Positions 43,146 through 49,135 of a DNA stretch of 49,135 nucleotides are shown here, in pieces. Below the pieces are notes generated by a model that made no database searches, had not been told where the DNA came from, and saw only the letters and a list, made by a program, of their open reading frames with translations. Positions within the stretch are counted from its first letter, which is position 1. Every line of letters begins with the position of its first letter. Source of the stretch: Paludibacteraceae bacterium (GTDB taxonomy: Bacteria > Bacteroidota > Bacteroidia > Bacteroidales > Paludibacteraceae). Location of the stretch: NCBI GenBank assembly GCA_905234685.1, contig CAJOIR010000012.1:1-49135 (forward strand), in the 5' to 3' direction. The translations under genes and the position numbers were made by a program.

Positions 43146-45479
43146 ATGAGTAAAAATCTCGTTATTGTAGAGTCACCTGCAAAAGCAAAGACAATAGAGA
43201 AATTTCTTGGCAAAGACTTCCACGTCCTTTCCTCACAAGGGCACATCCGCGACATAGAAGGCATAGGTAAAAACAGTATGGGTATTGACTTTGAGCACAA
43301 TTATGCACCTCACTATGCTGTTGACCCGCAAAAAAAACATCTTGTAGAGACTCTCAAGGCGGAATCGAAAAAGGCAGAAACAATATGGTTGGCAAGTGAT
43401 GAAGACCGCGAGGGAGAAGCTATTGCCTGGCATCTAAAAGAAGTTCTGTCACTGAATGACAACACCACAAAACGAATAGTGTTTCATGAGATAACAAAAA
43501 CAGCTATTCTCGATGCCATCACTCATCCGAGGATGATTGACTACAACCTTGTCAATGCCCAGCAGGCACGTCGTGTACTTGACAGAATAGTGGGTTTTGA
43601 ACTGTCACCAGTTCTCTGGAAGAAAATAATTCCCGGTCTTTCTGCCGGACGAGTGCAATCAGTAGCAGTAAGGCTGATAGTGGAACGAGAGAGGGAAATA
43701 CAAGAATTCAAGCCTGCAGAATCATACCGCGTAACTGCTGATTTCATCGGAGAAAACACGAAAGGCGAAAATGTCAGTTTGCATACTGAGCTCAATCACC
43801 GATTCAAGACAGAAGAAGATGCTATTGAGTTCCTTAACCAATGTAAAGATGCACATTTCCACATAAGCAACATTCAGCACAAGCCTGCGAAACGCCAGCC
43901 TGCACCACCATTCACAACATCTTCATTGCAACAAGAGGCCGCAAGAAAACTGCATTTCCCAGTTGCAAAGACCATGCGTCTGGCTCAATCGCTGTATGAA
44001 AGCGGACACATAACCTATATGCGTACGGATTCCGTGAATCTGTCCGGTCTGGCACTTGGCACAGCAAAACAGGAAATAACAAGTCTGTTCGGGAACTCAT
44101 ATCACAAAACAAGACAATATCACACGACAACCAAGGGTGCACAGGAAGCACATGAAGCAATACGGCCTTCATATATAGACAGACATTCTGCAGGTGCTAA
44201 TGCGGACGAGAAGAAACTATATGAACTTATTTGGAAACGCACTCTGGCTTCCCAAATGGCTGATGCAGAACTTGAACAGACGCGGATAGAAGTAACCGGA
44301 ACATACAATAATCAAGACTTCATTTTTGTAGCCACTGGTGAGGTTATTGTGTTTGACGGTTTCATGAAACTGTATATACAAAGCAACGATGACGAAGCAG
44401 AAGACAACGGCAACTCCACATTACCACAGATGAAGGAAAATTCGAATCTCTGCTTAAAAGAAGCCGTATCCATACAATCATTCAGCAAACCGCCATTCCG
44501 CTATACAGAAGGTTCTCTTGTAAAGAAGATGGAAGAACTGGAAATTGGCAGGCCATCGACATACGCAACAATAATTGAAACCATACAGCAAAGGGGCTAT
44601 GTTGAACGAGGCAACAAAACCGGAGTTAAGCGTGAATACACAATTATCAGTCTGAAGAACAACAAAATCACAAGCAAGAAGAAGACCGAGACCTACGGAG
44701 CGGATTCGCAGAAACTTATTCCTACAGACCTTGGTTTTACTACAAACGACTATCTTGTAAACCAATTCCCCACCATATTATCATACGATTTCACTGCCAA
44801 GGCAGAAGCAGACTTCGATGAGATAGCGGAAGGCAAACTGGAATGGGTTAAGATGGTTGACAGTTTCTACAAAACATTCCATCCTACCATAACAAATGTA
44901 AGCAGCGGCAAGATTGCCGGCAGGGAACTGGGAACAGACCCAAAAACAGGCAAACTCGTAATTGCAAAGATAGGCAAGAAAGGTCCTTGCATACAGATAG
45001 GTACAGCAGATGACAGCGACAAACCACGCTTTGCCTCACTTGCCAAAGGTCAATCGATATATACTATTACCCTGGAAGAAGCACTTGAACTTTTCAACAC
45101 TCCTTACCCGTACACAGTAGGTGAATTTGAAGGTGAAACGCTCATAGTGAACGAAGGGATGTACGGACCATACATAAAGATGGGAAAAACCTTCATATCC
45201 ATTCCAAAAAATGCAGACCCTCTTAATATATCACTTGACTATGCTATTGAACTGATTAAGAACAAGCAAAAAGCATCAATGCCTATTCATGAATGGGGAG
45301 ACATTCAGGTTCTTCAAGGCAGATTCGGAGCATATATAAAACAAGGGGTTAAAAACTACAAACTACCCAAAGGGACAGATGCGAATAGTCTGACCGAAGA
45401 ACAATGCCGCAAAATCATTGCATCATCACAACCTACCGAAGGACGAAGAACCATAAAGCGGACTAAGAAGACAAAATAA
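43146..45479 (+). CDS. topA: DNA topoisomerase I
   Basis: This 777-residue enzyme relaxes negative supercoils by type IA strand passage. The toprim domain is NLVIVESPAKAKTIEKFLG at the N-terminus with SDEDREGEAIAWHLKEV. The active-site tyrosine lies in ESGHITYMRTDSVNLSG, and RPSTYATIIETIQQRGYVER follows. The C-terminus has topoisomerase C-terminal repeats (GKLVIAKIGKKGPCIQIG, GMYGPYIKMG, GRFGAYIKQGVKNYKLPKG) and no four-Cys zinc fingers, unlike the E. coli enzyme. It ends 59 bases before the tRNA gene. Confidence 0.97.
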   Translation: MSKNLVIVESPAKAKTIEKFLGKDFHVLSSQGHIRDIEGIGKNSMGIDFEHNYAPHYAVDPQKKHLVETLKAESKKAETIWLASDEDREGEAIAWHLKEVLSLNDNTTKRIVFHEITKTAILDAITHPRMIDYNLVNAQQARRVLDRIVGFELSPVLWKKIIPGLSAGRVQSVAVRLIVEREREIQEFKPAESYRVTADFIGENTKGENVSLHTELNHRFKTEEDAIEFLNQCKDAHFHISNIQHKPAKRQPAPPFTTSSLQQEAARKLHFPVAKTMRLAQSLYESGHITYMRTDSVNLSGLALGTAKQEITSLFGNSYHKTRQYHTTTKGAQEAHEAIRPSYIDRHSAGANADEKKLYELIWKRTLASQMADAELEQTRIEVTGTYNNQDFIFVATGEVIVFDGFMKLYIQSNDDEAEDNGNSTLPQMKENSNLCLKEAVSIQSFSKPPFRYTEGSLVKKMEELEIGRPSTYATIIETIQQRGYVERGNKTGVKREYTIISLKNNKITSKKKTETYGADSQKLIPTDLGFTTNDYLVNQFPTILSYDFTAKAEADFDEIAEGKLEWVKMVDSFYKTFHPTITNVSSGKIAGRELGTDPKTGKLVIAKIGKKGPCIQIGTADDSDKPRFASLAKGQSIYTITLEEALELFNTPYPYTVGEFEGETLIVNEGMYGPYIKMGKTFISIPKNADPLNISLDYAIELIKNKQKASMPIHEWGDIQVLQGRFGAYIKQGVKNYKLPKGTDANSLTEEQCRKIIASSQPTEGRRTIKRTKKTK

Positions 45480-45496
45480 TGCAGGACAGAAAAAAA

Positions 45497-45528
45497 TTTG
45501 CCTGTGTAAAAAAATAGGTGTATCTTTG
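45497..45528 (+). promoter_or_regulatory. Promoter of tRNA-Pro
   Basis: TTTG (45497-45500) and TATCTTTG (45521-45528) are 20 bases apart; the tRNA starts 11 bases after the -7 box. This is one of the best matches to the Bacteroidetes consensus in the window. Confidence 0.85.
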
Positions 45529-45538
45529 CACCCGCTTT

Positions 45539-45611
45539 CGAGAAGTAGCGCAGTTGGTAGCGCACCACGTTCGGGACGTGGGGGTCGGGCGTTCGAGTCG
45601 CCTCTTCTCGA
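45539..45611 (+). tRNA. tRNA-Pro (anticodon CGG)
   Basis: The acceptor arms CGAGAAG (45539-45545) and CTTCTCG (45604-45610) pair fully. The D arm is GCGC-loop-GCGC, the anticodon arm CCACG-TTCGGGA-CGTGG gives anticodon CGG for CCG codons, and the T arm is GGGCG-TTCGAGT-CGCCT. The discriminator base is A and CCA is not encoded. An intrinsic terminator follows. Its 3' end is a plausible insertion site for the element that carries the integrase. Confidence 0.95.
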
Positions 45612-45615
45612 CAGA

Positions 45616-45650
45616 TGAGAGTTTCAGCACTGAAACTCTCATTGCTATTT
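45616..45650 (+). terminator. Terminator of tRNA-Pro
   Basis: TGAGAGTTTCA (45616-45626) pairs perfectly with TGAAACTCTCA (45631-45641) over a 4-base loop GCAC, followed by a T-rich tract. Confidence 0.8.
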
Positions 45651-45734
45651 TATAGAATATCAGCAGAATAAAACAAATTCTCGCATTCGATAAAGTAGCC
45701 CAATCAAATGGTCGAAAACAACCGATTTCCCAAA

Positions 45735-45779
45735 CGGGACAAAATCGGGACAGAATCGCGCCAAAGATTAGTTCGAGTC
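45735..45779. repeat. Candidate recombinase-site repeats between tRNA and integrase
   Basis: CGGGACAAAAT (45735-45745) and CGGGACAGAAT (45746-45756) are tandem 11-bp units. GTTCGAGTC (45771-45779) repeats the T-loop sequence of tRNA-Pro (45591-45599), followed in both by a CTCTT-like stretch. These could be arm or core remnants for the recombinase; this is inferred. Confidence 0.4.
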
Positions 45780-45826
45780 TCTTAGAAAAACGAGGGGTAT
45801 TGACCTCCGCAAATACGATGTTTAAC

Positions 45827-45861
45827 CTTTCTCCCAGTAACGGCTGCTTATTGGGAGAAAG
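45827..45861 (+). promoter_or_regulatory. Hairpin immediately before the integrase start
   Basis: CTTTCTCCCAGTAA (45827-45840) pairs with TTATTGGGAGAAAG (45848-45861), 14 bp with one G-U pair, around a 7-base loop CGGCTGC. The ATG is 6 bases downstream. The GGGAG that could serve as a Shine-Dalgarno sequence is inside the stem. Translation control is inferred. Confidence 0.65.
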
Positions 45862-45867
45862 AAAAAA

Positions 45868-47181
45868 ATGTCTAATCCATTCCAAAATTCCGTGTCACTG
45901 CGTCGATACATGCCCGCAGTGCTTCGCCAAAATGGCTCAGGTTGGTACATCGAGTACTATGCCTTCAATCAAATCACCAAAGCGTTAGAGCGTAAGCGTG
46001 TCAAACTAAACAAAGAGCGCAAGAAAGCGCGTACCTTTGCCGAGTTCCGAGCACAGGCCAACCAGATGATTATAGAAATCAACTGTAAGCTTGCCAGCGG
46101 CTGGTCGCCTTTCTGCTTCTACGAAGGGCAACCGCAATATATAATAACGCAAGTGTCCCAAGTTCCTAATGCAATGCCTATTGCAATGCAATATGCTCCG
46201 GTACCCAATGAAACGCCTGTTCAAGCCACTCCGCAGAAAAAATCCTCATCACCGTTGTTTACGACAATGATTGACAAGTTTCTTAAGATTAAGGGGCTTG
46301 AACTCACATTAAGCACTATGCGGAGTTATTCGAGTTTCTGCCACAACATAAAAAAATGGGCAGAAGAGAAATATCCAAAGATTACTTGTGAGGAGTTCAC
46401 TCAACGCTTGGCTGTAGAGTATCTTGACCATGTGTTTGAGGGCAACAACTCGAAAGGCAAACATCAAGCGCGTAAGAAAATCAGCGAAGACCATGTGTGC
46501 GCTCGCACGTACAATAATAACCTCAAAATGGGGCGTGCCGTGTTCTCGTGGGCGATAAGCCATTGCTATACCGAAATCAATCCTTTTGAGAAGATACAAA
46601 CCAAGCGCGAACAAGTAAAACAGCGCACCATTATTCCCGCTGAAGTAAGGCAGCAGATATTAGAGTACTATCGAGTTAAGAACCCTGCTTTCGAGATTAT
46701 TTGTCGAATGGTGTTTACTTCACTCATCCGTCCTATAGAGATAACGCGTGTCCGTGTCAGTATGATTAACTTTGAGCAACATTGCTTTGAGTTACTTTCT
46801 GATGTTACCAAGAATCATCGTGGCAGGAATAGTCGCATAGATAAGCCGTTAGAGGATTTACTGCGTAAGCATATAGAGGGCGCAAATGCGGATGATTTCC
46901 TATTTGCTGATAAGGCGTGGAAATGCGGAAAAGTTCCGATGAATTCGCACTCTTTTACACTTGTATGGGCAGAAATGCGTGAAACTTTGGGTCTCCCCGA
47001 AACATATCAGTTATACTCATTGCGTGATAGCGGTATCAATGGCATGTTGAAAGCCAATGTGAATGACTTGGATGTTATGCAAGCAGCCGGTCATAGTGAT
47101 TTGAAAATGACAACGCGTTATGCTAATCATGTGGATAGCAATCTTATCAATCGACTCAACGAACAGGCTCCGGATTTCTAA
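45868..47181 (+). CDS. Tyrosine recombinase/integrase of an integrated element
   Basis: This 437-residue enzyme is of the phage-integrase type common in Bacteroidetes mobile elements. An N-terminal arm-binding region (1-90) and a variable linker rich in Pro/Gln come first. A SAM-like core-binding domain (about 130-240) includes MIDKFLKIKGLELTLSTMRSYSS. The catalytic domain has Arg288 (SLIRPIEI), Lys315, Arg386, His409 (AAGHSDLKM) and nucleophile Tyr418 (TTRYANH). The first box-II residue, usually His, is Tyr383 (YSLRD). The gene stands 256 bases from the tRNA and reads away from it, as integrases near attL sites often do. No excisionase, relaxase or phage gene is visible in the window. Confidence 0.93.
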   Translation: MSNPFQNSVSLRRYMPAVLRQNGSGWYIEYYAFNQITKALERKRVKLNKERKKARTFAEFRAQANQMIIEINCKLASGWSPFCFYEGQPQYIITQVSQVPNAMPIAMQYAPVPNETPVQATPQKKSSSPLFTTMIDKFLKIKGLELTLSTMRSYSSFCHNIKKWAEEKYPKITCEEFTQRLAVEYLDHVFEGNNSKGKHQARKKISEDHVCARTYNNNLKMGRAVFSWAISHCYTEINPFEKIQTKREQVKQRTIIPAEVRQQILEYYRVKNPAFEIICRMVFTSLIRPIEITRVRVSMINFEQHCFELLSDVTKNHRGRNSRIDKPLEDLLRKHIEGANADDFLFADKAWKCGKVPMNSHSFTLVWAEMRETLGLPETYQLYSLRDSGINGMLKANVNDLDVMQAAGHSDLKMTTRYANHVDSNLINRLNEQAPDF

Positions 47182-47267
47182 GTTTTTCCAAACTTGGACA
47201 CTTTTTACCTCTTCGTAAAAATAGTTATATCAAGCACTTAAGATATTCTGAGCCGAAAAATGTTTTT

Positions 47268-47353
47268 GGAATTTTTCAAAAATTCCGGCAATCAAAAAGT
47301 CATATCGCTGATAATGTGTAGTTTAGGGTTTGCAAAGGGAATTTTCCCTTTGC
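47268..47353. repeat. Two perfect palindromes downstream of the integrase
   Basis: GGAATTTTTCAAAAATTCC (47268-47286) has 9-bp arms around one base. The 22-bp sequence at 47332-47353 has perfect 10-bp arms GCAAAGGGAA/TTCCCTTTGC around TT. Neither has a following T-tract on the plus strand, so they do not look like plain terminators. They could be protein-binding or transfer/excision sites. Confidence 0.65.
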
Positions 47354-47520
47354 GTTTCCCTCGAAAGAGCCCCCGACCGCCCTGCTTTGGCTGACCTTTG
47401 ACGGCTCAACACATTAGCGGAATATGCGAGCAAGTGTCAGTGCAAACACTGCTTGCCGTGCTTGCGCAACCGACCGAAGCCGCATATGGCAATATAAGGA
47501 ACGGATGTCGAATATGCGCA

Positions 47521-48456
47521 AGTCTATTTGCGCCAAGCGTGCCGAAAGTCTCTCTACAATCGCCACACCTCAAAAGTCTCACCACATTCCGAAAGCCGAT
47601 GAAGTCGCCACTATATCGTGCGAGCCTTGCAAGTCTATCTACATCACGAAAAAGCCTTGCGAGTTTTTATTCTGCCTGCGACCGATGAGCGACCAAGTTT
47701 CCCTCTATTCCCGAAAAAGGCAAACCCTCTCCCCGATACGACCGTGCCAAAAGTTTCTCAATTTCCGTGCGTGCCTGCGGTCTCCCTATATCTACCGAGC
47801 GACCTATGGAGTTTTTGCTCTACCTATGAGCCGATGAGTTCCCCACTATCCCGAAAGGCTCTGCAATCTCCCTGCAACCTATGAGCCACCGAGTTTCCCA
47901 CTATTTCCGAAAAGGGCAAACACTCTCCCCTATACAACCGAGCCAAGAGTTTCCCGATTTCCGTGCGTGCCTATGGTCTCCCCATACATCAAACCGACCT
48001 TGCGAGTTTTTGCTCTACCTACGAGCCGATGAAGTCTATCTAAAATCCCGAAAGGCTCTGCAATCTCCCTGCTACCTATGAGCCGACTGAGTTTTTGAGC
48101 AACCCTAAACGGCTACGGAGTTTTTGTTCTACTTTCGACCCGATGAAGTCTATCAAAAACCCGAAACGCTCTACAATCTCCCTGCGGCTGATGACCTTTG
48201 CGCCCTCTCGAAAAATCGAAAGTGTCTTATTTGCGAAACGGCTTTTGCAATCTCCTTGCGACCTATGAGCCGAGCGAGTTCCCCACTATTCCGAAAAGCG
48301 AAACACTCTCCCCGATACGACCGAGCCAAAAGTTTTTCAAATTCCGTGTATGCCTATGGTCTCCCCATACATCAAACCGACCTTGTGAGTTTTTGCTCTA
48401 CCTGCGAGCCGACCGAGTTCCCCACTATTCCCGAAAGCCTTTGCAATCTCCCTGCT
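47521..48456. repeat. Degenerate tandem array, period about 196 bp, with internal monomers
   Basis: Clear units begin at GAGC(C/G)GA at 47687, 47883, 48080 and 48267, giving lengths 196, 197, 187 (internally rearranged) and about 190. A more decayed copy covers 47521-47686. The blocks 47968-48020 and 48351-48403 (53 bp) differ at only one base. Within a unit, shorter related monomers recur, each with a GAGTTT or GAGTTC core and most ending in CTCCC. The period is not a multiple of 3, and frames shift and close between units, so it is not a protein repeat. It is strongly strand-asymmetric, with C and T on the plus strand. No interspersed unique spacers, so not CRISPR. Confidence 0.85.
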
Positions 48457-48469
48457 TGCGCTTTGCCCT

Positions 48470-48502
48470 TAAGAACAAAACGCTCACCTCAAAAGCGAGG
48501 TG
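48470..48502 (-). terminator. Terminator of the last gene
   Basis: On the minus strand, CACCTC (complement of 48497-48502) pairs with GAGGTG (complement of 48485-48490) over GCTTTT. AGCG and the U-tract TTTTGTTCTT (complement of 48471-48480) follow. An outer CGCTCAC/GTGAGCG pair (48481-48487 with 48520-48526) overlaps it and offers an alternative fold. Confidence 0.7.
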
Positions 48503-48531
48503 GGCGGTAGTGGGCTATTGTGAGCGAATAA

Positions 48532-49068
48532 TTAGGAAAAGCCGATGGTATTTTGTTGTTTCTTTTGCAAAGGAAAATCCGCTTGTAACTTTGGCAGCAT
48601 ATCACTATAATCCTTCATCAGCGATTGCATTTCGTTGTATGCCCCGTTAAAATGGAAAGCAAATTCCTTTTGCGAGCGGATGTCAGCACGGTAATGCACC
48701 CATAGAACATGGTCTTCAGTATTCATACTGACATTCAATGACGGATGACGGTCGTTGAGCACATTAACCATTACTGTCTGTTCTGCCCAATGCATATTGT
48801 TCAAATCCTCATCTAATTTGGTTGCGTATTGCACCCATAGCGATGTAGAAGCAAGTTCTTCTTCAGCTCTGAGAAAAATGCGAAAATTCACACCGGCACG
48901 CTTGACATTCAGAACACCGTCCTCCTTTTTCCACTCATATCCCTCATCAGTAAAGTAGTCAGTAACTTTCTTCTCCATATTTTTTGTCTCCAACGATTTC
49001 GGATATTGAATAATATTGCGCATACGGCAATAATCAAAATCATTAGTGTCCACTAAAAATTTAGACAT
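48532..49068 (-). CDS. Unrecognised cytosolic protein, cargo candidate of the element
   Basis: From 49068 it has 178 residues; an internal start MEKKVTDYFTDEGYEWKKED (48978), preceded by GGAGACA, would give 148 and better fits an N-terminal helix-strand pattern. I do not recognise it with confidence. The core KVTDYFTDEGYEWKKEDGVLNVKRAGVNFRIFL, then VLNDRHPSLNVSMNTEDHVLWVHYRAD, suggests the alpha/beta fold of YbjN or type III chaperone-like proteins. It has no signal peptide or membrane segment. It is read toward the repeat array and ends at a terminator. Its promoter is not evident in the remaining 67 bases. Confidence 0.65.
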   Translation of the reverse strand: MSKFLVDTNDFDYCRMRNIIQYPKSLETKNMEKKVTDYFTDEGYEWKKEDGVLNVKRAGVNFRIFLRAEEELASTSLWVQYATKLDEDLNNMHWAEQTVMVNVLNDRHPSLNVSMNTEDHVLWVHYRADIRSQKEFAFHFNGAYNEMQSLMKDYSDMLPKLQADFPLQKKQQNTIGFS

Positions 49069-49135
49069 TGTTCTTTGACGTATTGAAAATTAGTTTGTTA
49101 CAGCGATAATTTGTGCGAACGGATTTGAATTGATA

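Larger units (their letters stand above)
47182..48531. other. Non-coding region of the integrated element
   Basis: About 1.35 kb between the convergent integrase and the last gene holds no supportable gene. It contains the two palindromes (47268-47353), a region without recognisable structure (about 47360-47520), the 196-bp array (47521-48456), and a terminator of the last gene (48470-48502). Confidence 0.7.

Noticed and set aside
47521..48456. CRISPR array
   Set aside because: Units are about 196 bp, degenerate and contiguous, without unique spacers of constant length, and no cas gene is near.
47424..48650. Several plus-strand open frames in the 196-bp array, with recurring residues such as CEFLLYLRAD
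   Set aside because: The repeat period is not a multiple of 3, the same sequence is read in different frames in successive units, and stops end the frames between units.
45868..49135. Prophage
   Set aside because: Only the recombinase is visible; no structural, lysis or replication gene is seen, so the class of element is left open.

Overview
The window looks like chromosomal DNA of a member of the order Bacteroidales, most like Prevotellaceae or a close relative. The evidence is the recurrent promoter form TTTG - about 19 bp - TAnnTTTG, the weak Shine-Dalgarno sequences, BACON-domain lipoproteins, C-termini resembling type IX sorting domains, a gldH gene, and the local order holB - PSP1 - gldH - trmB - mrp. 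No species can be named from the sequence alone.

Layout. 1-7800 holds the end of a dTDP-glucose 4,6-dehydratase gene, a small AT-rich secreted protein, then a plus-strand metabolic block: pta, ackA, a lipoprotein, pyrE, an SRPBCC protein, psd and deoC. 7797-21038 is a minus-strand block: a two-BACON lipoprotein, a ribbon-helix-helix-like protein, a small outer-membrane protein, an N-terminally short RNase R overlapping a DEAD-box helicase, an SDR/zinc-ribbon fusion, a cation/proton antiporter, a periplasmic thioredoxin, a FeoB-associated Cys-rich microprotein, FeoAB, and a split chromate-type transporter. 21157-23760 is a thiamine-pyrophosphate riboswitch followed by a TonB-dependent receptor and a strong terminator.

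23796-35975 (minus) is the most coherent unusual locus. Five closely spaced genes appear to share one promoter (36022-36051) and one terminator (23721-23760). In transcription order they encode a five-BACON lipoprotein, a polyamine-type binding protein with a C-terminal membrane anchor, a GHL10/DigH-like glycosidase, a beta-propeller protein, and a 1588-residue N-acetylmuramoyl-L-alanine amidase with four Big_2 domains. An amidase that would produce denuded glycan strands and a glycosidase of the family that cuts them stand in one transcription unit, which suggests an exported peptidoglycan-processing or scavenging system.

36304-45479 is housekeeping: rpsP, divergent holB, PSP1, gldH, trmB, mrp, a MATE exporter and topA. 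45539-45611 is tRNA-Pro(CGG). It is followed by what looks like the edge of an integrated element: a tyrosine recombinase whose start lies just behind a 14-bp hairpin, two palindromes, about 0.9 kb of degenerate tandem repeats with a period near 196 bp built from shorter monomers, and an unrecognised gene near the window end. The other end of the element lies beyond the window.

Two distant intergenic regions each carry six consecutive 11-bp units upstream of a minus-strand promoter and share an ACGGAA core, which may be a regulatory repeat not explained by the gene annotation.
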